Origin: JAEUMG01 sp046349315
GTDB taxonomy: Bacteria; Pseudomonadota; Alphaproteobacteria; Rhizobiales; Aestuariivirgaceae
Length of the DNA stretch: 64,000 nt
Assembly (NCBI GenBank): GCA_046349315.1
Contig: JAXMCQ010000015.1
Span: 62,001-126,000 of the forward strand
Direction: 5' to 3'
The translations under genes were made by a program, and so were the position numbers. Positions 16,339 through 24,572 of the stretch are shown in pieces (the stretch's first letter is position 1; every line of letters starts with the position of its first letter). The notes below the pieces were generated by a model. The model was not told the DNA's origin. It made no database searches and worked only from the letters and a program-made list of their open reading frames with translations.

Positions 16339-17904
16339 ATGTCCGGGCGTCTTAAATTCTATGGCTGGGGTCTCGAAGACACCGGCTTCGACCAAGGCGA
16401 AAAGGATCGCCTCTTCGGGTTCATCAAGAACAAGCTTGGTGTCGAGCCCCGAAATGTCGCGCCGCCCCAGGTGTCCGACATCAGCTTAGCGCCGTCGCGG
16501 ATAAGGCCACCCGCCACGCTCGCCGCTATCTTCTCGAACGAAGCCTACGAGCGCCTCCTCCATGCCTACGGCAAATCCTTTCCGGAAACTCTGCGAGGCT
16601 TTGCTCGGGACTTCCGCAATGCTCCCGACCTCGTTGTCTCTCCGCGCAATGCTGCCGACGTCGCGGCAGTGCTCGATTGGGCAAGCGATGCCAATGTCGC
16701 GGTCATCCCTTTCGGATGCGGGTCGTCCGTGGTCGGCGGCGTCGAGCCGGACGTCGGCGGAAACTATGCCGGCACCATCAGCCTCGACTTGCGCTCGCTC
16801 AACCGCGTCCTCGAGGTCGATGCGACGAGCCGCGCGGCACGGATCGAGGCCGGTATCCTCGGGCCTCAGCTCGAGGCGGCGCTCAAGCCCTATGGCCTGT
16901 CGATCCGCCATTATCCGCAGAGTTTTGAATTCTCGACGCTCGGTGGCTGGATCGCGACGCGATCGGGCGGCCATTACGCAACGCTCTATACGCATATCGA
17001 CGATTTCGTCGAAAGCATTGCGATGGTGACGCCGGCGGGCATCATCGAATCGCGGCGCCTGCCTGGATCGGGCGCAGGTCCAAGCCCGGATCGCATGATG
17101 ATCGGGTCTGAGGGTGCGCTCGGCGTGATCACCGAGGCGTGGATGCGCCTGCAGCCGAGGCCGTCATTCCGGGGCGGCGCAGTGTTCGGTTTTCCCGGTA
17201 TTCTCGCAGCGGCCAAGGCGGTGCGCGCGGTTGCCCAGGCCGGTCTCTATCCTTCCAATCTGCGGGTGATCGACAATCAGGAGGCCGGCATCTACGGCGT
17301 CAATGATTACAAAGAGACGCTTTTGATGCTTGCCTTCGAATCGGCCGATCATCCCGTCGATGCGTGGATGGCGCGGGCGATCGAATTGGTTCAGGACCAT
17401 GCTGGGCGCAAGCACCCGGATGAAAGTGCGGCCCTTGCCTGGCGCACCGCCTTCATCCGCATGCCGTATGGGCGCGAGTTGACGGTGCCGCTCTCGGTCA
17501 TCAATGACACATTTGAAACCGCCATCACCTGGGACCGGTTCGAAGCGTTTCATGCGGCGGTGTCGAAGGCGACGGCGGACGCCATCAAGGAAGCGACGGG
17601 GCAGGCCGGCACGGTGTCGACCCGCTTCACGCATGTCTATCCCGACGGTCCGGCACCCTATTATACTTTCAACGCCAAGGGCACGCCGGGGCGCGTGCTC
17701 GAACAATGGCGCCACATCAAGACGCGCGCATCCGATGCGCTGATCGCGGCGGGCGGTACTATCACGCATCATCATGCGGTCGGACGCGATCACATGCCAT
17801 GGTACCGCAAGCAGCGGCCGGCCTTGTTCGGCCAAGCCCTCGCGGCGGCGAAAAGCACGCTCGACCCGCGCGGCATCCTCAATCCCGGCGTGCTGGTGCC
17901 ATGA
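16339..17904 (+). CDS. FAD-linked oxidase, alkylglycerone-phosphate synthase-like
   Basis: A 521-residue PCMH-type flavoprotein. FAD binding is seen in VIPFGCGSSVVGGVEPD (near 130) and FSTLGGWIATRSGGHYAT (near 198); the C-terminal cap contains FTHVYPDGPAPYYTF and the active-site run THHHAVGRDHMPW. Residues 1-20 (KFYGWGLEDTGF) match the AGPS-type N-terminus. In eukaryotes and some bacteria such enzymes swap acyl for alkyl on dihydroxyacetone phosphate to make ether lipids; D-2-hydroxyacid oxidation is the alternative. ATG 16339 matches that N-terminus; the open frame further upstream has no family similarity. Confidence 0.82.
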   Translation: MSGRLKFYGWGLEDTGFDQGEKDRLFGFIKNKLGVEPRNVAPPQVSDISLAPSRIRPPATLAAIFSNEAYERLLHAYGKSFPETLRGFARDFRNAPDLVVSPRNAADVAAVLDWASDANVAVIPFGCGSSVVGGVEPDVGGNYAGTISLDLRSLNRVLEVDATSRAARIEAGILGPQLEAALKPYGLSIRHYPQSFEFSTLGGWIATRSGGHYATLYTHIDDFVESIAMVTPAGIIESRRLPGSGAGPSPDRMMIGSEGALGVITEAWMRLQPRPSFRGGAVFGFPGILAAAKAVRAVAQAGLYPSNLRVIDNQEAGIYGVNDYKETLLMLAFESADHPVDAWMARAIELVQDHAGRKHPDESAALAWRTAFIRMPYGRELTVPLSVINDTFETAITWDRFEAFHAAVSKATADAIKEATGQAGTVSTRFTHVYPDGPAPYYTFNAKGTPGRVLEQWRHIKTRASDALIAAGGTITHHHAVGRDHMPWYRKQRPALFGQALAAAKSTLDPRGILNPGVLVP

Positions 17905-17960
17905 GCCTCCATGGTGTGGTTGAGCCTGTCAAGGGATGAAGAAACAATCGCACACAACCC

Positions 17961-18044
17961 GTCATGCCAGCGAAAGCTGGCATCCCCTGAATCGCTTCCT
18001 TACTTGAAATGCGTCAGGGGACCCCAGCTTTCGCTGGGGTGACG
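17961..18044. repeat. dispersed palindromic repeat, copy A
   Basis: The element is bounded by GTCATGCCAGCGAAAGCTGG and its imperfect inverse CCCCAGCTTTCGCTGGGGTGAC, with CCCCTGAATCGCTTCC between. It lies between convergent genes. The same unit occurs inverted at 61555-61639, and a relative is at 19828-19922. Confidence 0.85.
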
Positions 18045-18084
18045 ATTTCTCGGCGTTGAAACTTTCACCGAGACACCATTGTGC

Positions 18085-18564
18085 TCAACCGCCCAAGTTC
18101 AAATCGGATCGAAGATTTCGTGCAATGGTTTCGAGTTCTGATGCGGTGCGCTTAGGCAAGGAAATCGGCACTGCATCTCCGTTGTTTTGCGTGAACTCCA
18201 GCTGCCAAAGACTCTTGCCATTCGCAAGGGATTTCCGAAATGTCCGGACGCCTGTGACCTCTGCCAGTCCAATACACATCTGACCATGTCTGCCGCCGTC
18301 ACGCCAACGGACCTTGATCGTGCCTGCAGCACGATCGATCACCGTTATCATTCGCGGAAGCGCACTCAGGTCTGTGCCGATCAGTCCGAACGCCGTGATC
18401 ACACAAAGGAATGCGACGAGATGAAGGATCGAGGTCGGCTCGCCAACGCGGAGTGGCAGAGCAGCGGCAATCGCTGCCAGAATGCCTGCCGCTCCATAGA
18501 TGACCCAAGCCGGAATCGATCGATCGATGAGTCGGAGAGTGGTTCCTCTCCGAATGTATCGCAT
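18085..18564 (-). CDS. two-helix membrane protein, unknown function
   Basis: A 159-residue product with two transmembrane helices in the first third (WVIYGAAGILAAIAAALPL and ILHLVAFLCVITAFGLIGT), followed by a beta-rich soluble domain (PRMITVIDRAAGTIKVRWRD, SLWQLEFTQNNGDAVPISL) resembling a PH-like or YcxB-like fold. ATG 18564 lies 3 bp after the argG stop, so it is probably cotranscribed with argG. No recognised family. Confidence 0.7.
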   Translation of the reverse strand: MRYIRRGTTLRLIDRSIPAWVIYGAAGILAAIAAALPLRVGEPTSILHLVAFLCVITAFGLIGTDLSALPRMITVIDRAAGTIKVRWRDGGRHGQMCIGLAEVTGVRTFRKSLANGKSLWQLEFTQNNGDAVPISLPKRTASELETIARNLRSDLNLGG

Positions 18565-18567
18565 CGA

Positions 18568-19797
18568 TTACTTCTTCGTCGCTCGCTTCCGTGCCGCCAG
18601 GGTGCGCAGGCGAAGCGCGTTCAAGCGGATGAAGCCTGCCGCGTCTTTCTGGTCATAAGCGCCGCGGTCGTCCTCGAAGGTGACGAGTTCGTTCGAATAG
18701 AGCGACTTCGGCGATTTGCGCCCCGTTACGATGACATTGCCCTTGTAAAGCTTGAGCCTGACCGTGCCTTCGACATGCTCCTGGCTCTTGTCGATCATCG
18801 CCTGGAGCATTTCGCGCTCAGGGCTGAACCAGAAGCCGTAATAGATGAGTTCGGCATAACGCGAGACGAATGAATCCTTCAGATGCGCAGCCTCGCGATC
18901 AAGCGTGATCGATTCGATGGCCCGATGCGCGACGGCAAGGATCGTGCCGCCCGGCGTTTCATAGACGCCGCGCGATTTCATGCCGACGAAACGGTTCTCG
19001 ACGAGATCGAGCCGGCCGATTCCATTGTCATGGCCGAGCTGATTGAGCGCGGTGAAGAGCGTCGCCGGCGACATTGCCTTGCCGTCGATGGCGATGGGAT
19101 CGCCCTTCTTGAACTCGATCTCGATTGAAGTCGCCTTGTCAGGCGCGTCTTCGGGCGCGATGGTGCGCTGATAGACGTAAGATGGCGGCTCGGTCCACGG
19201 ATCCTCAAGTACTTTGCCTTCGGAAGACGAATGCAAGAGATTGGCATCGACCGAGAAGGGCGCTTCGCCGCGCTTGTCCTTGGCGACCTGGATCTGGTGC
19301 TTCTCGGCAAAATCGATGAGGTCGGTGCGCGACTTAAACTTCCATTCGCGCCAGGGCGCGATGATCTTGATGTCGGGATTGAGTGCGTAGGCGGTCAATT
19401 CGAAACGCACTTGGTCATTGCCCTTGCCGGTCGCGCCATGGGCAATCGCATCGGCGCCGGTCTCGGCGGCGATCTCGATCAGGCGCTTGGCGATCAATGG
19501 CCGCGCGATCGAGGTGCCGAGAAGATAGACGCCCTCATAGACGGCATTGGCGCGGAACATCGGGAAGACGAAATCGCGGATGAATTCCTCGCGCACATCC
19601 TCGATATAGATTTCCTTGATGCCGGCCTGCTCGGCTTTTTTCCGCGCCGGTTCCAATTCGCCGCCCTGGCCCAGATCGGCGGTGAAGGTCACGACCTCGG
19701 CGCCATACTCGGTCTGTAGCCATTTGAGGATGATCGAGGTGTCGAGACCGCCCGAATAGGCGAGGACGACTTTTTTTACAGCGCCGGGTTTGGACAT
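18568..19797 (-). CDS. argG: argininosuccinate synthase
   Basis: The 409-residue enzyme joins citrulline and aspartate with ATP, the penultimate step of arginine synthesis. The N-type ATP pyrophosphatase motif AYSGGLDTSI is at residues 13-22. Further signatures are AHGATGKGNDQVRFE, YQRTIAPEDAPD and KSRGVYETPGG. ATG 19797 follows an AAGGA site about 12 nt upstream; the frame extends upstream to 19896 only through the palindromic repeat and should not be used. Confidence 0.96.
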   Translation of the reverse strand: MSKPGAVKKVVLAYSGGLDTSIILKWLQTEYGAEVVTFTADLGQGGELEPARKKAEQAGIKEIYIEDVREEFIRDFVFPMFRANAVYEGVYLLGTSIARPLIAKRLIEIAAETGADAIAHGATGKGNDQVRFELTAYALNPDIKIIAPWREWKFKSRTDLIDFAEKHQIQVAKDKRGEAPFSVDANLLHSSSEGKVLEDPWTEPPSYVYQRTIAPEDAPDKATSIEIEFKKGDPIAIDGKAMSPATLFTALNQLGHDNGIGRLDLVENRFVGMKSRGVYETPGGTILAVAHRAIESITLDREAAHLKDSFVSRYAELIYYGFWFSPEREMLQAMIDKSQEHVEGTVRLKLYKGNVIVTGRKSPKSLYSNELVTFEDDRGAYDQKDAAGFIRLNALRLRTLAARKRATKK

Positions 19798-19827
19798 GGA
19801 GGTGGATTTCCTTTTGCACTCTTTATA

Positions 19828-19922
19828 GTCATCCCGGCGAAAGCCGGGACCCAAACATCCGCGTGACGGGTGGCGATGTCTTTCACGTATTGACATGGGT
19901 CCCGGCTTTCGCCGGGATGACG
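19828..19922. repeat. dispersed palindromic repeat, variant copy B
   Basis: GTCATCCCGGCGAAAGCCGGGACCC and its inverse GGGTCCCGGCTTTCGCCGGGATGAC (shown in part: CCCGGCTTTCGCCGGGATG) flank 45 bp. It fills the divergent region between argG and the DsbA-family gene, where both promoters must lie. It is the GC-rich relative of copies A and C. Confidence 0.85.
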
Positions 19923-19985
19923 TGTTAGGATATGGCGCCGCGAGGTATCACGCCGTTTCGCCATTCCGCAAGGGTTGTGCCCAAC

Positions 19986-20621
19986 ATGCCCCATCTCGAT
20001 TTCTGGTATGAATTCGCCTCGACCTATTCCTATCCGGCGGCGATGCGGATCGAGGCGGCGGCGAAGAAGGCGGGTGTGGCTGTCGCCTGGCGGCCCTTCC
20101 TCTTGGGGCCGATCCTGAAGGCGCAAGGGCTCGATACCTCGCCCTTCGAGCTGTTCCCGCTTAAAGGCGCCTATATGTGGCGAGATGTCGAGCGGATCTG
20201 TGCAGGCCAGGGCCTTGCCTTCCGGCGCCCCGATCCCTTCCCGCAATCGGGGTTGCTTGCGGCGCGGGTTGCGCTCACGGCCGCGGTAGCGCCGGTCAGG
20301 CCGGCCTTCAGCCGCAAGGTCTACCAGGCGCAATTTGCCGAAGGCCGGCCCATTGCCGAGGAGGCGACGATCGCGGCCATCCTTGCGGCGCTCAAGCTCG
20401 ATGCTGCGGCCGTCCTCCATGACGCCCGCAGTCCCATGGTGAAGGAGCGGCTGCGCGCCGAGACGGCGGCGGCGATGCACCGGCACCTCTTCGGGGCGCC
20501 GAGCTTCGTGACCGGGCGCGGCGAATTGTTCTGGGGCAATGACCGGCTCGATACGGCTTTGGCGTGGGCCGTTCAGGAAACTCAAACAGAGCGGGCAAGC
20601 CCTACCGGCCCTACGTCCTAG
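19986..20621 (+). CDS. DsbA-family 2-hydroxychromene-2-carboxylate isomerase-like (kappa GST)
   Basis: A 211-residue thioredoxin-fold protein. It opens with HLDFWYEFASTYSYPAAMRI, where the DsbA CxxC is replaced by a Ser/Thr pair as in HCCA isomerases and kappa-class GSTs. FRRPDPFPQSGLLAAR and FGAPSFVTGRGELFWGNDRL (cis-Pro loop) are typical. Such enzymes use glutathione to isomerise naphthalene-pathway intermediates, but many homologues have no known substrate. ATG 19986 fits the family N-terminus. Confidence 0.88.
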   Translation: MPHLDFWYEFASTYSYPAAMRIEAAAKKAGVAVAWRPFLLGPILKAQGLDTSPFELFPLKGAYMWRDVERICAGQGLAFRRPDPFPQSGLLAARVALTAAVAPVRPAFSRKVYQAQFAEGRPIAEEATIAAILAALKLDAAAVLHDARSPMVKERLRAETAAAMHRHLFGAPSFVTGRGELFWGNDRLDTALAWAVQETQTERASPTGPTS

Positions 20622-20745
20622 GATTGAAATCCATTTGCCGGGCTTTAGTGGGGCCGTAGACTCGTTTTGTTCTCTTCCGCTATCCCCCTACCTGAAATCC
20701 TAAAACGACGCCTGGCGGCCCTCCAAAGTCGCGGGAAACGGCCTT

Positions 20746-21231
20746 CTAGTGGGCTATGTTCCCTGTCCGTACCGGAGGGCTCCTGAAGCCGGCATTCCGC
20801 CCGGCAATTGCCCAGTAAACGAGCCCACCCACCACGGCGCCGCAAAATGCGGCAAAGGTGATGAGCATGCGGTCGGTGCCCATCATGGCGAACCAGGTCG
20901 GATCGATGATCAGCCCGGCGCTCACCGCGAGCCCAATGGCGATCAGGATGTGCACATAGACATTGCGGATCGCGAAGGCCTCGGTCAGCAAATTGGCGAT
21001 CGCCGCAGGGATGAACGTCATGACCACGGTGATCCACATCACGAACAAGAACAGGATCGGCGCGGCAACCATCGCTACAGGCCCCAATCCCAGCCAATCC
21101 CACAAGGCACTGTCGGGCACGAAGGCGCTGATGATGGCGAGAACACACGGGAAGGCGGCAGAGCCTGAGGCGATGCCGGCGAAGTAGCCGAGCACGACGA
21201 AGGCGATCCGCGAGGCGATCGTTGCGAGCAT
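20746..21231 (-). CDS. integral membrane protein, unknown function
   Basis: The 161-residue protein has four predicted helices (ASRIAFVVLGYFAGIASGSA, VAAPILFLFVMWITVVMTFI, VHILIAIGLAVSAGLIID, LITFAAFCGAVVGGLVYWAI). ATG 21231 overlaps the rlmN stop as TGATG, which decides this start over the longer in-frame reading inside rlmN. Function unknown; it resembles rhizobial membrane proteins found after rlmN. Confidence 0.75.
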   Translation of the reverse strand: MLATIASRIAFVVLGYFAGIASGSAAFPCVLAIISAFVPDSALWDWLGLGPVAMVAAPILFLFVMWITVVMTFIPAAIANLLTEAFAIRNVYVHILIAIGLAVSAGLIIDPTWFAMMGTDRMLITFAAFCGAVVGGLVYWAIAGRNAGFRSPPVRTGNIAH

Positions 21232-22400
21232 CAGGCGCCGGCAATTGCCGCGTCGAGAGCGAGCCGTTCGCGGGCGCGCAGTTTCTGGCTTTCGGATTTG
21301 AGCTGGCCGCAGGCCGCCATGATGTCGCGGCCGCGCGGCGTCCTGACCGGGCTCGCATAGCCGGCGCGGTTGAGAATTTCGGCGAAGCGCTCGATCGTAT
21401 CCCAGTCGGAACATTCATACTTGGTGCCGGGCCAGGGATTGAAGGGGATCAAATTGACCTTGGCCGGAATGCCTTCGAGCAGTTTTACGAGCCGCTTGGC
21501 ATCAGCCACCGTGTCATTGACGCCTTTGAGCATCACATACTCGAAAGTTATGCGGCGCGCATTGGACAAGCCCGGATAGGCGCGGCAGGCAGCGAGCAAT
21601 TCGGCAATGGGATATTTCTTGTTGAGCGGAACGAGCTTGTCGCGGATCTCATCCGTCGTGCCGTGCAGCGAAATCGCCAGCATGGTGCCGATCTCTTCGC
21701 CGGCACGGCCGATCTCGGGTACGACGCCCGACGTCGACAAGGTGATGCGGCGCTTCGACAAGGAAATGCCTTCGCCGTCGGAAGCAATTTCCATGGCGGC
21801 TTTGACATTGTCGAAATTGTAGAGCGGCTCGCCCATGCCCATCAGCACGACATTGGTGATGTAGCGCCCGCCGACCGGCGGGGTGAGATTGGCAGCGAGC
21901 TGATGCGGCCATTCCTCGAGCCGGTCGCGGGCCAGCATGATCTGGCCGACGATTTCTGCGGCGGTGAGGTTGCGGACGAGCTTCTGCGTTCCGGTATGGC
22001 AGAAGCTGCACGTGAGCGTGCAGCCGACCTGGCTCGAAATGCATAAAGTTCCGCGGTCTTCTTCCGGGATGTAGACGGTTTCGATCTCCTGCCGCGCGCC
22101 GCGCGCGTCCGGATCGAGGCGCAACAGCCACTTGCGCGTGCCGTCGGAGGAAATCTGTTCGGTGACGATCTCCAATCGGCCGATACGGAAGTGTTGCTCC
22201 AGCGCCTGGCGCAGGTCCTTGGAGATGTCGGTCATCTGGGCAAAGGATGTCGCGCCGCGGTGATAGATCCAGCTCCAGAGCTGGCGCATGCGCATGCGGC
22301 GCTGGCGCTCGGGAACGCCAGCAAGCCCGAGAGCCGCGGCGAGTTCTTCGCGGGTGAGGCCGATCAGGTCGCGGCGCATATCGGTCGAGGTCGGGATCAT
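21231..22400 (-). CDS. rlmN: 23S rRNA (A2503)/tRNA (A37) C2-methyltransferase, radical SAM
   Basis: A 389-residue RlmN. The radical-SAM cluster motif CTLTCSFC (CxxxCxxC, about 123-130) follows GTLCISSQVG. The substrate-adenine and SAM regions are NVVLMGMGEPLYNFDNV and ITLSTSGVVPEI. The second catalytic Cys sits in MAACGQLK near the C-terminus. It methylates A2503 of 23S rRNA and A37 of some tRNAs. ATG 22400 matches the family N-terminus. Confidence 0.95.
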   Translation of the reverse strand: MIPTSTDMRRDLIGLTREELAAALGLAGVPERQRRMRMRQLWSWIYHRGATSFAQMTDISKDLRQALEQHFRIGRLEIVTEQISSDGTRKWLLRLDPDARGARQEIETVYIPEEDRGTLCISSQVGCTLTCSFCHTGTQKLVRNLTAAEIVGQIMLARDRLEEWPHQLAANLTPPVGGRYITNVVLMGMGEPLYNFDNVKAAMEIASDGEGISLSKRRITLSTSGVVPEIGRAGEEIGTMLAISLHGTTDEIRDKLVPLNKKYPIAELLAACRAYPGLSNARRITFEYVMLKGVNDTVADAKRLVKLLEGIPAKVNLIPFNPWPGTKYECSDWDTIERFAEILNRAGYASPVRTPRGRDIMAACGQLKSESQKLRARERLALDAAIAGA

Positions 22401-22451
22401 GGCGGTGCCATATCATATAGGGGCGCGATTTGGGAAATGCCCCTAAATCAT

Positions 22452-22577
22452 CCTCTCCCCAGCGGGGAGAGGAGGGGCCCGCGCCAGCGGCGCGGGAAGG
22501 TGAGGGGGTCTAAGTCTATCGAAACTTCCACCAATTGATCCCCCTCACCCTAACCCTCTCCCCAACGGGGAGAGGGG
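22452..22577. repeat. composite intergenic inverted repeat (CCTCTCCCC type)
   Basis: Two hairpins, CCTCTCCCC-AGC-GGGGAGAGG (22452-22472) and CCCTCTCCCC-AAC-GGGGAGAGGG (22554-22576), are joined by GGTGAGGGGG / CCCCCTCACC arms, so the whole block is a large imperfect palindrome. The last codons of the downstream methyltransferase lie inside it. Confidence 0.82.
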
Positions 22578-23194
22578 ATGTTGGGCGGGCGCTTGCAAAG
22601 CCAAACCGTGCGGCCGCCAGCTTCTGGGTCGTTGACGGCGTGGTCGATGGTCTTAAAACCGTGGCGCGACAGCAGGGACTGATACTCCTCAGCTGCAAGG
22701 CTCGCATGGAACAGAGGATCGCCGCGATAGGCACCGACCGCTTCGCCCGCCACGGGTCCGGCGTTGAACATGAGAATGGCGGCTTTGCTGGCGTGGCGGC
22801 CGAAGACCTCGAACATCAGGCGCTGGTCAGGGGTATCCAGATGGAAAAAGCTGTCCCAAGCCAGGACGCCGTCAAATGTCTCGCCGAGGGCGAGCTTCCG
22901 CATATCGGCGATGATCCAACGATGCTCGGGCAATCTTTCGCGGCAAAGCGCGATCATCGTCGGCGACGAATCGACACCGGTCACCGCGAAGCCGCGTACC
23001 GTCATGAATTCTGCGATGGGCTTTCCGGAGCCGCAGCCGGTGTCGAGAATTCGCGCGCCCTGCGGCAAGTGATCGGCGAAGCGTTCGAGCCAGATGCGAT
23101 CGGTGCCGGTGCCTGCCTGGCGATCCTCGTCCCAGGCGCGGGCGTGGCGCTCATAATGGTCGATGATGCGATCGGATAGGTGCACCACAGTCAC
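22550..23194 (-). CDS. class I SAM-dependent methyltransferase
   Basis: The 214-residue protein carries the SAM motif ILDTGCGSGKPIAEFM (about 49-64), motif II GVDSSPTMIALC and FDGVLAWDSFFHL. The substrate is unknown. The GTG start at 23194 overlaps the GNAT stop as GTGA, so the two are translationally coupled. The C-terminal residues IPSPRWGEG are written by the intergenic palindrome at 22554-22576, so the tail is probably a late repeat-derived extension. Confidence 0.85.
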   Translation of the reverse strand: MTVVHLSDRIIDHYERHARAWDEDRQAGTGTDRIWLERFADHLPQGARILDTGCGSGKPIAEFMTVRGFAVTGVDSSPTMIALCRERLPEHRWIIADMRKLALGETFDGVLAWDSFFHLDTPDQRLMFEVFGRHASKAAILMFNAGPVAGEAVGAYRGDPLFHASLAAEEYQSLLSRHGFKTIDHAVNDPEAGGRTVWLCKRPPNIPSPRWGEG

Positions 23195-23661
23195 CTCTGC
23201 CAGTAGAGCCGCGAATCCGGCTCCTTCTCCTCATTTCCGCTCCCGTCGGTCTTTTCGACAACCGCGAAACCGTTCCGCTCATAAAATGCAATTGCACGCG
23301 TGTTCTTTTGGAACACCCAAAGCTCCAGCCGGTCATTGGCATGTTTGGCGGAAGCGAGAAGGGACGTGCCAACGCCCTTGCCGTGATGTTTGGGAAGTAC
23401 ATAGAGGTGATCGATCCAGCCATCACGGTAAGCGCAAAAGCCGACTATTGTCTCTCCTGTCTTGGCCACGATGACTGTGCACTCGTTGAGAACTGTCTCG
23501 CGGATGAACTCCAGGTCCTCCTTCGGCGAGTGCAGGTCAGGCAGATAAGGCAGGCTGTGTTGTCTCGTCTCGCGGAGAAGGCGCGCGATCTCCGGGGCAT
23601 CGCTGATGGCAGCCAATCCCAGTTCGGTTTCAGTCAGTGTCGTCGTCATCGCTGGCGCCAT
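23191..23661 (-). CDS. GNAT family N-acetyltransferase
   Basis: The 156-residue acetyltransferase shows the acetyl-CoA motif A as LYVLPKHHGKGVGTSLLAS (about 92-110) and the closing GNAT strand LWVFQKNTRAIAFYERNGFAVVEKT. Substrate unknown. It is the first gene of a two-gene operon with the methyltransferase. Confidence 0.88.
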   Translation of the reverse strand: MAPAMTTTLTETELGLAAISDAPEIARLLRETRQHSLPYLPDLHSPKEDLEFIRETVLNECTVIVAKTGETIVGFCAYRDGWIDHLYVLPKHHGKGVGTSLLASAKHANDRLELWVFQKNTRAIAFYERNGFAVVEKTDGSGNEEKEPDSRLYWQR

Positions 23662-23709
23662 AGTGCAGGGCCTTTGTTGTGAAACCGCCAGGCTGGATCA
23701 GCAAGTCTT

Positions 23710-23733
23710 CCCTTCTCCCACAAGGGGAGAGGG
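23710..23733. repeat. CTTCTCCC-type intergenic palindrome
   Basis: CCCTTCTCCC pairs imperfectly with GGGGAGAGGG over a 4-nt loop, between the DUF1287 stop (23763) and the GNAT start. Same dispersed family as the 14.35 and 22.45 kb elements. Confidence 0.6.
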
Positions 23734-23762
23734 AGCCCATACTCCGCCTACGGATCAAATCG

Positions 23763-24458
23763 TCAAATGGTTCCTGCGAAGCGATAATGGCCGGTGATCG
23801 TGAAAGCGAAGAGCACATCCTCGAGGCGTGCGCCGGCGCCAATATTGTGAACGACGAGCGGCCGCGCGCCGTCATCACTGGCGCGATGGGTGACGAGCAC
23901 GATATGGGCAAGGCCGTTGGAGAGTTTCTGGGTCACGACATCGCCCGGCCGATAGTCGCGCGGATCATCGCTCACCGGCAGCGACGCCTTGGCGCGGCGG
24001 AAGAAAGCCTGAAGATTGGGAACGCGACGGTGATCGATATTGGAGTCGGGCTTGGTCAAGCCCCAAAGGGCCGGGTAGGCGGCGAAATTTTTCGCCATGT
24101 CCTCATGCACGAGCTTCTGCAGGTCGACGCTGAGGCCAAAGCGATAGGCGCGGATGACGACATCGGTGCAAACCCCGCGCTCGATCGGCACATCGCCTTC
24201 AGGATAGGCGATGCGTTCATAGGCAGGATCATAGTTGAGCGTGCGGCCGATCTGGTCCTCGGCTCCGGCAACAAGCCTCGCCGCCCACGGGTCGGGTGCG
24301 GTGAAGACCGGCATGTCGCGCGGTGGCGGGCTCGCTTCGGGGTCGAGAGCAAGCTGCGCCAAGGCGCGCAGGCGGTGCGTGGGGGTTGCAAGGGCAATTC
24401 CGGCGACCAGCGTTCCGACGCCCAGCGCGGAGAGAAGAAAATTACGGCGAGTGACCAT
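23763..24458 (-). CDS. DUF1287 family exported protein
   Basis: A 231-residue protein with a twin-arginine signal (VTRRNFLLSALGVGTLVAG). The DUF1287 core contains VCTDVVIRAYRFGLSVDLQ (candidate catalytic Cys), NIDHRRVPNLQAFFRR, YRPGDVVTQKLSNGLAHIVL (candidate His) and VVHNIGAGARLEDVLF. The Cys/His arrangement is reminiscent of NlpC/P60-like hydrolases, so a role in the cell envelope is plausible but unproven. Confidence 0.87.
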   Translation of the reverse strand: MVTRRNFLLSALGVGTLVAGIALATPTHRLRALAQLALDPEASPPPRDMPVFTAPDPWAARLVAGAEDQIGRTLNYDPAYERIAYPEGDVPIERGVCTDVVIRAYRFGLSVDLQKLVHEDMAKNFAAYPALWGLTKPDSNIDHRRVPNLQAFFRRAKASLPVSDDPRDYRPGDVVTQKLSNGLAHIVLVTHRASDDGARPLVVHNIGAGARLEDVLFAFTITGHYRFAGTI

Positions 24459-24572
24459 AAAGGAAACTTGACCATAGCATCATGGCAGGATTGCGCTGGG
24501 GCAAAAGGCCTTTGCGTTTCAGGCTCATGGCGCTAAATGAGGCGCGAAAATACTCGCTTTGGATCGATCGAC

